From the NCBI RefSeq assembly GCF_005937185.1, contig NZ_VCNI01000002.1, positions 620,001-684,000 on the forward strand: a stretch of 64,000 bases of DNA. Reading direction: 5' to 3'. Below, one piece after another: positions 43,742 through 53,668 of this stretch. Each line of letters starts with the position of its first letter. Positions within the stretch are counted from its first letter, which is position 1. The translations under genes were made by a program, and so were the position numbers. Origin of the DNA: Flagellimonas algicola. GTDB taxonomy: Bacteria; Bacteroidota; Bacteroidia; Flavobacteriales; Flavobacteriaceae. The notes beneath the pieces were generated by a model. It had not been told where the DNA came from. It made no database searches and was given only the letters and a program-made list of their open reading frames with translations.

Positions 43742-44185
43742 TTATCTTTTATAAAATATATAATCCAAAGGTTCCGGTTCTATTCCCGAGTTCCTGAAAT
43801 CCGTCAAAATCTGACCTCGATGGTGCGTAGAATGGTTAATGATATGAAACAAGATATCCTTGAGGTCATTGGCATAGGTCCTTCCCTGACTATTTTCATA
43901 ATCAATTCTTTGATTGAAATCATCGGTGTTCCTAATAATCTCAAAAGAAGTACGCTGATTCTCATAATGAAGGTCTCCCCACTCCTCCAAAGAGTGCAAC
44001 TGCCACACTGTATATTCTGATGGCTTGCCTACAATCCTATGGTTCCAGATATGGTGGGCGTTCAAAATATGGCTGAACAGCTGCATACTTTTTTCTGGAA
44101 CTTTTCCCATAGTAGCACATTGCTCAATGAGCTTTTTGTTGCTGTAAAAATTGTAATCAAAGAGTTGCTGTAGAAATCCCTTCAT
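43742..44185 (-). CDS. DinB family protein
   Basis: The 147-residue protein is a four-helix bundle of the DinB/YfiT type: LFDYNFYSNKKLIEQC start, HILNAHHIWNHRIVG (His metal ligand) and LKDILFHIINHSTHHRGQIL (HxxxHRGQ His pair). The three His form the expected metal site. Such proteins use bacillithiol/mycothiol-like thiols or have unknown function. It is found inside the sugar operon, 8 bp before the permease gene. I start at ATG 44185; GTG at 44191 is also in frame. Confidence 0.88.
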   Translation of the reverse strand: MKGFLQQLFDYNFYSNKKLIEQCATMGKVPEKSMQLFSHILNAHHIWNHRIVGKPSEYTVWQLHSLEEWGDLHYENQRTSFEIIRNTDDFNQRIDYENSQGRTYANDLKDILFHIINHSTHHRGQILTDFRNSGIEPEPLDYIFYKR

Positions 44186-44206
44186 AAGCACGAGGTTTGG
44201 TAAGGA

Positions 44207-45190
44207 CTACTTCATCAATTTACGCAATAAGTCTCGGGTAGCAATAATCCCATCTTCCTCACTTAGCTCACTTCCTTCGTATTCCACTCCAATATAGCCA
44301 GAGTATCCCGCATCCTTTACAATCTTGAGCATACGCGCATAATCTGAATGGATCTCATTGCCGTTTTCATCAAAATCATGCGATTTGGCACTTACCGCCT
44401 TGGCATAGGGCATTATTTCTTCCATTCCTTTGTACCTATCATACCACTCAAGGCACTCAGGCCATTCTCCCCAAGTAATACAGAAATTGCCAAAATCAGG
44501 CAGTGTACCGCAGTTGTCCATGTTAACTGTTTTAAACACATTGGCCATCATAGCTCCATTGGAGGACAGCCCTCCATGGTTTTCAACCAAAATGTTAATG
44601 TTCTTGTCCTTGGCGTAAGTGGACAGCTTGGTCAAGCCATCTACAGAAGCTGCAGTCCATTCATCAGGGTCTTGGGTACCACTTAGATTTACCCTTATGG
44701 AATGACATCCCAAAGCAGCGGCGGCATCTACCCATTTATGGTGGTTTTCCACCGCAGCATTTCGTTCGGCTTCATCCGGAGTGGCCAAATCTCCTTGACC
44801 ATCTATCATAATGATCAGGTTTTCCAATCCGTGTTTTTTACTTTCCGCAAGGCTTTTATCCACAAAGTTCTTCATGGCCGCCTCTGAGAAATTATCCTTC
44901 TCCAATTCTGGATAGTACAATCCGCTTACATATTCCAATCCTTCAAATCCCCAAGCTTTGGATTTTTCAGCAAAAGTGTATGGGTCTACCCCATCTTCCC
45001 GTATCATCTTGTGCATGGACCATTGGGCCAGCGAAATTTTGAAATTGGGTTCTGTGGACATTTCTACTTCTTCAACAGTTTCGGAAGCTTCTTCTTCCTG
45101 TTTCTTGTTTTGCTTACAAGCAAAATTGCCCATTAGCAATAAAACAATCACAAATTTGATACTGAAATGTTTTAAATTTCTTCTTTTCAT
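44207..45190 (-). CDS. TIM-barrel sugar isomerase/epimerase-like lipoprotein 2
   Basis: The 327-residue protein has a lipoprotein signal (FVIVLLLMGNFACKQ), an acidic linker and an AP-endonuclease-like TIM barrel: LAQWSMHKMIREDG, GFEGLEYVSGLYYPEL, INILVENHGGLSSNG (Glu/His), GTLPDFGNFCITWGEW (Asp) and SAKSHDFDENGNEI. The metal-site residues are present. Being exported and lipidated, it works in the periplasm, while TIM protein 1 is cytoplasmic. It heads the operon and is divergent from GMC gene 2. Confidence 0.9.
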   Translation of the reverse strand: MKRRNLKHFSIKFVIVLLLMGNFACKQNKKQEEEASETVEEVEMSTEPNFKISLAQWSMHKMIREDGVDPYTFAEKSKAWGFEGLEYVSGLYYPELEKDNFSEAAMKNFVDKSLAESKKHGLENLIIMIDGQGDLATPDEAERNAAVENHHKWVDAAAALGCHSIRVNLSGTQDPDEWTAASVDGLTKLSTYAKDKNINILVENHGGLSSNGAMMANVFKTVNMDNCGTLPDFGNFCITWGEWPECLEWYDRYKGMEEIMPYAKAVSAKSHDFDENGNEIHSDYARMLKIVKDAGYSGYIGVEYEGSELSEEDGIIATRDLLRKLMK

Positions 45191-45326
45191 AAGGGTTGAT
45201 CAACTTAAATTAAATGGAATCTAAAAACTACAACGTTATAGTAGTGAATTCTCAATAAACATAGGGATTAAATGTAGAAAATTAATTTAATAATTAATAC
45301 TTTTAGAAAATAAACAATCCTAATTG

Positions 45327-47045
45327 ATGAGTAAATTTTATTATAACGAAGAGCAGGAATCATATGATGCCATCGTAGTAGGAACGGGCATTAGTGGTGG
45401 TTGGGCTGCTAAAGAACTGTGCGAAAATGGACTTAAGACCTTGGTGCTGGAACGAGGCAGAATGGTCAAGCACAGAGAGGACTATCCGACTGCAAATTTG
45501 GATCCCTGGGATTTACCCAATAATGGGGAACCCACAAGAGAGGACATTGCTAAACAGGAAAAACAAAACCGAACTGGCTATACGGTTAAGACCCCTTCCA
45601 AACATTGGTTTGTTGATGATCTAAAACACCCTTATAACGAAACCAAGCGTTTTGATTGGATGCGCGGTTACCATGTGGGTGGACGCTCCATTATGTGGGG
45701 ACGTCATAGTTACCGTTGGAGCGATTTGGATTTTGAGGCCAATAAAAAGGATGGACATGGAGTGGACTGGCCCGTTCGCTATAAAGATATTGCTCCTTGG
45801 TATGATAGAGTTGAAAGTTATATTGGGGTCACAGGTGAAAAATTGGGACTTCCGCAGCTTCCTGACGGGCAGTTTGAACCCATGATGGAGCTGAATTGTG
45901 TAGAACAACATGTACGCGATAAAGTCTACGAACATTTTGATGGTCGTGTAATTACTGCCGGTCGTGTGGCACATATTAATAGTAACAAGAAATTTGAAGG
46001 AGACGGAAGGTCGCGTTGCCAGTTCCGTAACCGTTGTATAAGAGGGTGTCCTTTTGGGGCTTACTTTAGTAGTGTGTCCTCCACCCTACCAGCTGCTGAA
46101 AGAACAGGGAACATGACGCTACGTCCTGATTCCATTGTTCACGAAGTGATTTACGACCCAGATACCAAAAAGGCAACTGGAGTAAAAGTTATTGATAGGG
46201 AGACCAAGGAAGAGTTCGAGTTCAAGGCAAAAGTAATATTCCTTTGTGCCTCTGCAATTGCTTCCACATCCATTTTGATGCAATCCAAGTCCGATAGGTT
46301 TGAGAATGGTCTTGGAAATGATTCCGATCAGTTGGGAAGGAACATCATGGATCACCACTTGGGCGTAGGTGCCGGTGGAAAGCTTGATGGATATGGTGAC
46401 AAGTACTACAAAGGAAGGAAGCCCAACGGTATCTACCTGCCGCGCTTTAGAAACTTGGGCGGTAGTTCCAATACGGATAAGTTTATTCGAGGATATGGGT
46501 ATCAAGGAGGTGCAAGCCGAGGTAACTGGGAAGATGTAATTTCCGAAGTATCCCATGGTAAAGACCTTAAGGATGCTATCCTCAAGCCAGGAGGTTGGAC
46601 CTTTGGAATGGGTGGTTTTGGAGAAGTGCTTCCTTATGAAGACAACCGAATGACCTTGGATTATGATAAGTTGGACGAATGGGGCTTACCTACCGTAACT
46701 TTTGATGCAGAGTTCAAGGAAAATGAATGGAACATGCGCGAGGATATGAAAAACCAAGCCGTGGACATGCTGGAAAAAGCAGGTTTAAGGGATGTTCAAC
46801 CTTTTGACAGACCTGGAGCCCTTGGATTGGGTATCCACGAAATGGGAACTGCCAGAATGGGAAGGGATAGAAAAACTTCCGTCCTCAATGGATTTAACCA
46901 AGTGCACGATTGTAAAAATGTGTATGTAACGGACGGAGCTTTTATGACCTCTGCCAGTTGCGTTAATCCATCGTTGACCTATATGGCCTTTACGGCAAGA
47001 GCTGCCAACCATGCGGCAGAAGAACTTAAAAAAGGAAATTTATAA
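45327..47045 (+). CDS. GMC-family FAD oxidoreductase 2
   Basis: The 572-residue protein has the FAD-binding motif VVGTGISGGWAAKELCENGLKTLVLERG and the C-terminal GMC segment IHEMGTARMGRDRKTSVLN with the catalytic His, and CVNPSLTYMAFTARAANHAAEEL. It has no signal of its own. The stop overlaps the start of the next gene (TAATG), a Tat-type subunit, so the pair probably forms an exported flavoprotein complex (the subunit carrying the flavoprotein through Tat). It is a paralogue of the GMC protein at 37878. Likely reaction: 3-oxidation of glycosides. Confidence 0.95.
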   Translation: MSKFYYNEEQESYDAIVVGTGISGGWAAKELCENGLKTLVLERGRMVKHREDYPTANLDPWDLPNNGEPTREDIAKQEKQNRTGYTVKTPSKHWFVDDLKHPYNETKRFDWMRGYHVGGRSIMWGRHSYRWSDLDFEANKKDGHGVDWPVRYKDIAPWYDRVESYIGVTGEKLGLPQLPDGQFEPMMELNCVEQHVRDKVYEHFDGRVITAGRVAHINSNKKFEGDGRSRCQFRNRCIRGCPFGAYFSSVSSTLPAAERTGNMTLRPDSIVHEVIYDPDTKKATGVKVIDRETKEEFEFKAKVIFLCASAIASTSILMQSKSDRFENGLGNDSDQLGRNIMDHHLGVGAGGKLDGYGDKYYKGRKPNGIYLPRFRNLGGSSNTDKFIRGYGYQGGASRGNWEDVISEVSHGKDLKDAILKPGGWTFGMGGFGEVLPYEDNRMTLDYDKLDEWGLPTVTFDAEFKENEWNMREDMKNQAVDMLEKAGLRDVQPFDRPGALGLGIHEMGTARMGRDRKTSVLNGFNQVHDCKNVYVTDGAFMTSASCVNPSLTYMAFTARAANHAAEELKKGNL

Positions 47046-47695
47046 TGGAAAGAAGAGTAGCATTAAAAAATATGGGGCTTGTCTTTGGTTATGCCGTGGC
47101 CACCCCTACCCTTTTAGGAATTGTACAAAGCTGTCAAGGCAAAAAGGTGTTGGACTGGACTCCCAATTTCTTTTCCAAGGATGAAGGAGCGGTTGTTCAT
47201 ACGTTATTGGACATTTTATTACCTAAGACAGATACTCCCTCTGCGACAGATGTGAATGTACATTTGTTTATTGATACGTTTGCCAATGAGGTGCTTCCCG
47301 AAGAGCAACAAGCTTTCTTTAAAATGTGTATGGGTAAGTTTACCGATAAGGTCTTGGCCGATACACAAAAAGAATCTCTGGCCGATTTGGATGCAGAGGA
47401 TTTAGAGCCTGTTTTTGCCACGTATTTGAAAAAGCAGACCGATGAGGTGGAAGAAGCCCATGGAGAGGCACTACAGGCTTATTTTGAAGCCGTAGAGGAA
47501 AATGGAAATGCTGTACTGGATGATGAGATTGCCCGGTACCAATTTGCCACCAACTTGCGCAATAGTGCCATTTGGGCCTACAAGAACAGTGAGTTTGTTG
47601 GCGAAGAGGTTTTGGCCTACTTGCCAGTTCCCGGAGAGTATATTGGTTGTGGGGATTTGGAAACCTTGACACAGGGCAGAGCCTGGTCGTTGTAA
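47045..47695 (+). CDS. Gluconate 2-dehydrogenase subunit 3-like protein
   Basis: The 216-residue protein starts with a Tat-like twin-arginine signal (MERRVALKNM, R3-R4) and a Cys at residue 30 (GIVQSCQGK) that fits a lipobox. The rest matches the small subunit of membrane GMC dehydrogenases: FFSKDEGAVVHTLLDILLPKTDTPSATDVNVHLFIDTFANEVL and a helical C-terminus with PGEYIGCGDLETLTQGRAWSL. It escorts the catalytic GMC flavoprotein across the membrane and anchors it. It is directly coupled (TAATG) to GMC gene 2 and is followed by a terminator. Confidence 0.92.
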   Translation: MERRVALKNMGLVFGYAVATPTLLGIVQSCQGKKVLDWTPNFFSKDEGAVVHTLLDILLPKTDTPSATDVNVHLFIDTFANEVLPEEQQAFFKMCMGKFTDKVLADTQKESLADLDAEDLEPVFATYLKKQTDEVEEAHGEALQAYFEAVEENGNAVLDDEIARYQFATNLRNSAIWAYKNSEFVGEEVLAYLPVPGEYIGCGDLETLTQGRAWSL

Positions 47696-47717
47696 CTGGT
47701 TCCACATTTTATAAAAT

Positions 47718-47747
47718 AAAAAGCCGCTTTTAAGCGGCTTTTTTTTT
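47718..47747 (+). terminator. Rho-independent terminator of the GMC2 operon
   Basis: AAGCCGCTT (47721-47729) pairs with AAGCGGCTT (47732-47740), A-tract before and nine T after, 25 bp after the stop codon. Confidence 0.93.
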
Positions 47748-47906
47748 GTGCAGACAATTTCACCATGGCAATCCAAAAAGTCTAGAAATCCAACAATCCA
47801 TCTATCCAAAAAGGGCATCCGTCAACTCAAAAGGTCTGTTTGTCAATTGAGCAGGGTTTTTTAGGCCGGTATGTTATTCCTTTAAATGGAACCCAAACAA
47901 CTTGCC

Positions 47907-49447
47907 ATGAAAAAACTTTACTTTCTTTTAATGTGCATTGCGGCATTTCTATTTCTTAGTTGCCGAAACGACGATGGTTCCCTTCCCATAAATGATACTC
48001 CGGATGATGTGATTGAAAATCCGGAAACGGATATCTTTGACTTTTCGCCAGCGCTTGGAGGCTGGGGTACCAAGGTAACCATCAGAGGGGAGAATTTTGA
48101 CCCCTTACCTGAAGGAAACGAAGTCCAATTCAATGGGAGGATGGCAGAAGTAGAAAGTGCATCCGAGACTCCTTTAATAGCTATTGTTCCAGAAGATGCC
48201 ACTACAGGAAAAATAAAGCTGTCCGCCAACGGGAATGATTATACTTCCTTTCAGGATTTTACAGTTTTGCTTCCACCGCCCATTATTAGCGATTTTGAAC
48301 CCAAAGAAGGTGTGGAAGGGGATGAGGTGACCATTACCGGTCAACATTTTGGAACTGATGCCAGTGCCGTTGTCGTACTTTTCCATGGTTCTGATCCTGT
48401 AGAAATTAAAAGTATTTCAGATACTGAGCTTGTCGTTTTGGTGCCAGATGCTTTTACAGGCCCTATCCAAATGGGAGTGAAAGACCAATACACGATATCC
48501 AACAATGATTTCACCTATTTATCTTGGCGGCAAAGAAAGGATTTTGAACATGAACCAAGAAGGTTTGGAATTGCAGAAGCGATTGGAGAAGATATCTACA
48601 TGGGATTAGGAGTGGGTCCATTAGGCAATCTATCAGATTTTTGGAAATACAATACCAGAACGGATACTTGGACCCAGATGCCTGACTTTCTAGGCACTCC
48701 TAGACATGGCACTTCTCATTTTGTTCTTGATGGAAATTTATTTGTCGGTCTGGGAATGGACGGCAACGGGGTAAATGGCATAACAGATTTCTATAAGTTT
48801 GAACCAGACACCAAGACATGGGTCCAGTTGGAAGATTTTCCTGGCAACCCTAATCAGGTGAGGCAATTTGCCAATAGTTTTGTCCTTAATGGGAAAGCGT
48901 ATGTCTATGGAGGCACAGATATAGGTATTGAAGGTTATTACAACGACCTATGGGAATATGATCTAGCTAGTGATACCTGGGAAGAGAAAACGAGTTTTGA
49001 ATTAATCGGAAGAGCAGGTGCTGTTGCATTTACCATTGGCAACAAGGGCTATATAGCTACAGGATATAATGGTCAACCACAATGGCTATCTGACATTTGG
49101 GAATATGATTCTGACTTGACTCTTGGTTAGAAAAAGAGCCCCTCCCCCAAGGGATGGAAAGATATGGAGCCATTGGTTTTAACATCGGTGATAAGGGTTA
49201 TGTTGGATTGGGATTCAACAACAATTATCAGGTTCAAAATAACCTTTGGGAATTTAATCCTTCAGGAAATGGAGGAATGGGTAGCTGGACTCTTAAAACC
49301 GCATTTCACAGTGGGTTGCGCCAATGGCCTTTTGCCGCAGCCACTGAAAAAGGCAAGGCTTATATCGTGTTAGGGTTGGAATACGTTAATAATGTTTTTG
49401 AGTTTCCAACGGACATCTGGGAATATACCCCAAAGCATGATGAGTGA
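47907..49447 (+). pseudogene. IPT/TIG-kelch lipoprotein, interrupted by a frameshift
   Basis: Frame 1 (47907-49130) encodes a lipoprotein signal (lipobox Cys19), two IPT/TIG-like beta-sandwich domains (residues ~40-115 and ~125-205) and kelch repeats, ending at TAG. Frame 2 (49154-49447) continues the same kelch propeller: SxxRYGAIGFNIGDKGYVGLGF and a last blade with FPTDIWEY. In the second frame the linker reads LDSWLEKEPLPQG. The intact paralogue at 57688 has YDSELDSWTKKADF at this point. One missing base near 49117-49119 explains the break; restoring it gives a 513-residue protein. A sequencing error cannot be excluded. Confidence 0.8.
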
Positions 49448-49463
49448 GATAAAGTCCAAATGC

Positions 49464-49585
49464 CGTCAGTTCGAGTGGATTTTGCCCATAGCCATGGGTA
49501 AAATTTGTATCGAGAACCAAATTGTTCTACCACATCATAGGTTCTCGATACGTCCCGAATTTAATTCGGGACACTCGAACTGACG
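49464..49585. repeat. REP-like mirrored intergenic repeat, full copy
   Basis: Two units face each other: CGTCAGTTCGAGT...GTATCGAGAACC (49464-49518) and GGTTCTCGATAC...ACTCGAACTGACG (49540-49585), with a 21-bp centre. The right unit holds a perfect hairpin GTCCCGAATT-T-AATTCGGGAC (49552-49572); the left has an imperfect TTTTGCCCAT/ATGGGTAAAA hairpin. The outer 13 bp and inner 12 bp are exact inverted matches. A shorter copy is at 7055-7133. No gene is in it. Confidence 0.85.
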
Positions 49586-49601
49586 TTTCTTTCTATAAAA
49601 T

Positions 49602-49629
49602 AAAAAAGCCGCTTTTCAGCGGCTTTTTT
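49602..49629. terminator. Bidirectional terminator
   Basis: AAAAAAGCCGC (49602-49612) and GCGGCTTTTTT (49619-49629) form a stem with loop TTTTCA; it lies between the kelch gene and convergent nrdA. 49630-49744 shows no other feature. Confidence 0.9.
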
Positions 49630-49744
49630 GTGGTTGAATTTTCCAATTCAAGTAAAACATCTCCGGAAGTTGTTCGTGTGGGGTGAACTATCCAAGATGT
49701 CTAATCAATAAACACTATCACATACTGATCAACTCAGTATAAGC

Positions 49745-52222
49745 TTATGATCCACACATCAAGCAGTCATCGTCTGCCTGGCCCTCTTTGGACCTTGCGA
49801 TCAGTTCTTTCATTTCCTCGGCCGTCATAGGCTGTATATCCACATCTTGCTGTTCTGCCGGAGTGGCCTCAATCTTAAGTTCTTCAGCTGTCTTTGGTGC
49901 TGCGGCCAATACTTCGGCCTCAGCAGCTACACTGATTGGCACCTCTTTTTTCTTGGTATTGTCCAAGGTGAATTTGATAGCGTCTACCGCCGCCTTGGTC
50001 CTGAGATAATACATTCCTGTTTTTAGTCCGCTCTTCCAAGCATAGAAATGCATGGAGGTCAACTTGGAATAATTCGCATTTTCCATAAATAGGTTCAAAG
50101 ACTGGCTTTGGTCAATGAAATAACCACGGTGTCTGCTCATATCTATGATGTCCTTCATGCTGAGTTCCCAAACGGTTTTGTACAATTCCTTAATATCCTC
50201 AGGAATGACATCAATATCTTGAACCGATCCATTGGCACGCATCAACTCTTGTTTTAGATTTTCGTTCCACAAGCCAAGCTTTACCAGATCTTCCAAAAGG
50301 TGCTTGTTCACCACGATGAACTCACCGGACAATACCCTTCGGGTATAAATGTTGGAAGTATAAGGCTCAAAGCATTCGTTGTTTCCTAAAATCTGGGAAG
50401 TGGAAGCCGTAGGCATAGGTGCCACCAACAAGGAGTTACGTACTCCGTGCTTTTTCACATCCTTTCTCAACTTGGCCCAATCCCATCTTCCGGACAATTC
50501 TTCGTCCTTGATGCCCCAAAGGTTGTGTTGGAAATCGCCATTGGCTATGGGAGAACCTTCGTAGCTGGAATATACTCCATCCGTTTTGGCCTCTTCCACG
50601 GAAGCGGAAACGGCGGCAAAGTACAGGGTCTCAAAAATTTCTTGGTTCAATTGCTTGGCTTCATCACTGGTAAAGGGTAAGCGAAGCATAATAAAGGTAT
50701 CTGCCAATCCCTGTACGCCCAAGCCAACTGGTCTGTGCCTCATGTTGGAATTCTCAGCCTCTTTTACCGGATAATAGTTACGATCAATGACACGGTTCAA
50801 GTTCTTGGTCACCCGTTTGGTTACTTTGAACAGCTCTTTATGATCAAACTTGCCGTTTTTCACGAACATGGGCAACGCAATGGAAGCCAAGTTACATACG
50901 GCTACCTCATCCGGGGAAGTGTACTCCAATATCTCCGTACACAAATTGGAGGAACGGATGGTTCCCAGGTTTTTCTGGTTGCTCTTTCTGTTAGCGGCAT
51001 CTTTATAAAGCATATAAGGTGTTCCCGTTTCAATCTGGGATTCCAAAATCTTCTCCCAAAGATCACGGGCCTTTATGGTCTTACGTCCTTTTCCTTCAGC
51101 TTCGTATTTAGTGTAGAGCGCCTCGAATTCTTCACTATGGGTATTGAACAATCCTGGGCACTCATTGGGGCACATCAACGTCCACTCTCCATCAGCCTCT
51201 ACCCTTTTCATAAACAGATCGGGAATCCACATGGCGTAGAACAGATCGCGTGCGCGCATTTCTTCTTTACCGTGGTTCTTTTTCAAATCCAGGAAATCAT
51301 AAATATCGGCATGCCACGGTTCCACATAAATGGCAAAACTTCCTTTACGTTTTCCGCCACCTTGATCTACGTAACGGGCGGTATCGTTATATACCCTAAG
51401 CATGGGAACAATCCCGTTTGAAGTTCCGTTGGTTCCGGCAATATACGATCCTGTGGCCCTAACATTGTGAATAGATAATCCTATCCCCCCTGCCGACTGG
51501 GAAATTTTAGCCGTCTGCTTTAGGGTGTCATAAATGCCATCTATACTATCATCTTTCATCGCCAAAAGGAAACAGGAAGACATCTGCGGCTTGGGAGTTC
51601 CCGAATTGAACAGGGTAGGTGTTGCATGGGTGAAATACTTTTTGGACATCAGCTCATACGTCTCAATGGCCGAATCCAAATCATCCAGGTGAATACCGAC
51701 TGCAACACGCATCAACATATGTTGCGGACGTTCTGCAATTTTCCCATTTAACTTTAGCAAGTATGATCGTTCCAAAGTCTTAAATCCGAAATAATCGTAG
51801 CCAAAATCCCGGTTATAGATGATGGTGGAATCCAATTGCTCTGCGTTTTCCGAAACCACCTTATAAACTTCGTCCGATAATAACGGAGCCTTTTTCCCTG
51901 TTCTAGGATTCACATATTCGTAGAGATCCTTCATAGTTTCCGAGAAAGATTTTTTGGTGTTTTTGTGCAAATTGGAAACCGAGATGCGAGCCGCCAACTT
52001 TGCGTAATCTGGATGGGTAGTGGTCATGGTTGCCGCAATTTCGGCAGCCAAGTTATCCAGTTCGGAGGTAGTTACCCCATCGTATAGTCCCTCAATGACC
52101 CTCATGGCCACCTTTACCGGATCTACCAGACCGTTAAGGCCATAACAAAGTTTTCTTACTCTGGCCGTGATCTTGTCGAACATCATCGGCTCTTTTCTTC
52201 CATCTCTTTTTACTACATACAT
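49745..52222 (-). CDS. nrdA: Ribonucleoside-diphosphate reductase, alpha chain
   Basis: The 825-residue protein has an N-terminal ATP-cone ([20 protein letters not shown]), the class I 10-strand barrel with [20 protein letters not shown] (active-site Cys), NLCTEILE and [13 protein letters not shown] (second Cys, N-C-E), and [21 protein letters not shown]. The C-terminus ends DDDCLMCGS, the redox-shuttle CxxC. It reduces NDPs to dNDPs with NrdB and an electron donor. The residues 755-805 before the tail are a linker. The gene is 241 bp after nrdB on the same strand. Confidence 0.97.
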   Translation of the reverse strand: MYVVKRDGRKEPMMFDKITARVRKLCYGLNGLVDPVKVAMRVIEGLYDGVTTSELDNLAAEIAATMTTTHPDYAKLAARISVSNLHKNTKKSFSETMKDLYEYVNPRTGKKAPLLSDEVYKVVSENAEQLDSTIIYNRDFGYDYFGFKTLERSYLLKLNGKIAERPQHMLMRVAVGIHLDDLDSAIETYELMSKKYFTHATPTLFNSGTPKPQMSSCFLLAMKDDSIDGIYDTLKQTAKISQSAGGIGLSIHNVRATGSYIAGTNGTSNGIVPMLRVYNDTARYVDQGGGKRKGSFAIYVEPWHADIYDFLDLKKNHGKEEMRARDLFYAMWIPDLFMKRVEADGEWTLMCPNECPGLFNTHSEEFEALYTKYEAEGKGRKTIKARDLWEKILESQIETGTPYMLYKDAANRKSNQKNLGTIRSSNLCTEILEYTSPDEVAVCNLASIALPMFVKNGKFDHKELFKVTKRVTKNLNRVIDRNYYPVKEAENSNMRHRPVGLGVQGLADTFIMLRLPFTSDEAKQLNQEIFETLYFAAVSASVEEAKTDGVYSSYEGSPIANGDFQHNLWGIKDEELSGRWDWAKLRKDVKKHGVRNSLLVAPMPTASTSQILGNNECFEPYTSNIYTRRVLSGEFIVVNKHLLEDLVKLGLWNENLKQELMRANGSVQDIDVIPEDIKELYKTVWELSMKDIIDMSRHRGYFIDQSQSLNLFMENANYSKLTSMHFYAWKSGLKTGMYYLRTKAAVDAIKFTLDNTKKKEVPISVAAEAEVLAAAPKTAEELKIEATPAEQQDVDIQPMTAEEMKELIARSKEGQADDDCLMCGS

Positions 52223-52394
52223 GCGCTACGAATATTTTTTAAGTGATACCTGTTGGTTATACCAAAGCATGATTAATGACCGCGGACATGCCCACGATAC
52301 ATTTGAGGCCAAGTTCTTTTACACCTCTGGGGCAAGAGGTTATTTTATATTGTTATCGGTCTTAATAAAGAATTTCTTGAAATTCTGTTATTAG

Positions 52395-52448
52395 ATTCCC
52401 ATTTTCATGGGAATGACAATTTTATCAGTACCCCCGCAGCAAGCTGCG
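52395..52448. repeat. Paired hairpins between nrdB and nrdA
   Basis: ATTCCCATTTTCATGGGAAT (52395-52414) is a perfect 8-bp stem with a 4-nt loop and has the form ATTCCC-N8-GGGAAT. CGCAGC-AA-GCTGCG (52435-52448) is a second stem 20 bp on. The 241-bp gap between nrdB and nrdA (52223-52463) contains no gene. Confidence 0.55.
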
Positions 52449-52463
52449 AGGAATTCTTTGCAA

Positions 52464-53450
52464 TTAAAAGTCCGCGTCGAAGCTAATTTTCTGGGAATCC
52501 GTGTCCTTTTCCTTGTTCAAAACACCTGCTTTCTGATATTCAGACACGCGTTTCTCGAAGAAATTGGTCTTTCCTTGGAGTGAAATCATATCCATGAAAT
52601 CGAACGGATTAGTGGCATTGTACACCTTCTCACATTGCAGTTCCACCAACAATCTGTCGGTCACGAACTCCAAGTACTGGGTCATCAATTTGGCATTCAT
52701 TCCTATAAGGCTTACCGGAAGTGATTCGGTAATAAATTCTCTTTCAATATTAAGGGCATCCACAATAATCTCGGTAATTCTTTCCTTTGGCACTTTGTTC
52801 ACCAAGTGATTGTTGTGCAGGTGTACCGCATAATCGCAATGCATTCCTTCATCTCTGGAAATCAATTCATTGGAGAATGTCAATCCAGGCATCAATCCTC
52901 TTTTCTTTAACCAGAAAATGGAACAGAAGGCTCCGGAAAAGAAAATCCCTTCCACTGCCGCAAAGGCAATCAAACGCTCGGCAAAGCTGGGCGACTCAAT
53001 CCATTTAAGGGCCCAATCCGCTTTCTTTTTGATAGCCGGGAAATTCTCAATGGCCTTGAACAACACATTTTTTTCCTTTTCATCCTTTACATAAGTATCA
53101 ATCAACAAAGAGTAGGTCTCTGAGTGGATATTTTCCATCATAATCTGGAAACCGTAGAAAAACTTGGCTTCGGAATACTGAACCTCGTTCACGAAATTCT
53201 CAGCTAAATTCTCGTTGACAATACCATCAGAAGCAGCAAAGAAGGCCAAGATATGCTTGACGAAATAACGCTCGTCGTCATTAAGCTTGTTGTTCCAGTC
53301 CGTCAAATCTTGGTGTAAATCTATTTCCTCAGCAGTCCAAAAACAGGCTTCCTGCTTTTTATACCAGTCCCATAAATCGTGATGTTGGATTGGAAAAATT
53401 ACAAATCTGTCTTTGTTTTCATCTAAAATAGGTTCTATGGCTGCTGACAT
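52464..53450 (-). CDS. nrdB: Ribonucleoside-diphosphate reductase, beta chain
   Basis: The 328-residue protein has the class I ferritin-like fold with metal ligands D75, E106 and H109 and radical tyrosine Y113 ([13 protein letters not shown]), the spacing of E. coli D84/E115/H118/Y122. Sequence around it (NIHSExYSLLID) is of the metazoan-like group rather than the E. coli type. It makes the tyrosyl radical needed by NrdA. It is the first gene of nrdB-nrdA and starts after a ~0.9 kb gene-poor stretch. The C-terminus ISFDADF is the NrdA-docking tail. Confidence 0.97.
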   Translation of the reverse strand: MSAAIEPILDENKDRFVIFPIQHHDLWDWYKKQEACFWTAEEIDLHQDLTDWNNKLNDDERYFVKHILAFFAASDGIVNENLAENFVNEVQYSEAKFFYGFQIMMENIHSETYSLLIDTYVKDEKEKNVLFKAIENFPAIKKKADWALKWIESPSFAERLIAFAAVEGIFFSGAFCSIFWLKKRGLMPGLTFSNELISRDEGMHCDYAVHLHNNHLVNKVPKERITEIIVDALNIEREFITESLPVSLIGMNAKLMTQYLEFVTDRLLVELQCEKVYNATNPFDFMDMISLQGKTNFFEKRVSEYQKAGVLNKEKDTDSQKISFDADF

Positions 53451-53668
53451 AAGTGTGCGTTAAATAAATTATAAATGGAGAAAATTTCCTTGCGAACAGG
53501 GCTAACAAAGATTCAAAAATGTCACCAGATAGTAAAGGCAGTTTTATTAAATACGGTCCAAAGTTTTTAACACAAAATGTTGAAATCTAGGCTCGCTATC
53601 GATGTTACTTGGGTTTGAAGAAGATATTCCCCAAGGAGGTTTTTTGTTTGGAATCCTCCAAAATAAAA

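Noticed and set aside
50735-51421. 228-residue open frame on the plus strand inside nrdA
   Set aside because: It is antisense to conserved catalytic segments of nrdA, has an amino-acid composition typical of a mirror frame, and no known domain.
52395-52414. Terminator of nrdB
   Set aside because: The stem is good but there is no T-tract after it on the minus strand and nrdA follows in the same direction; I list it as a repeat-like hairpin.
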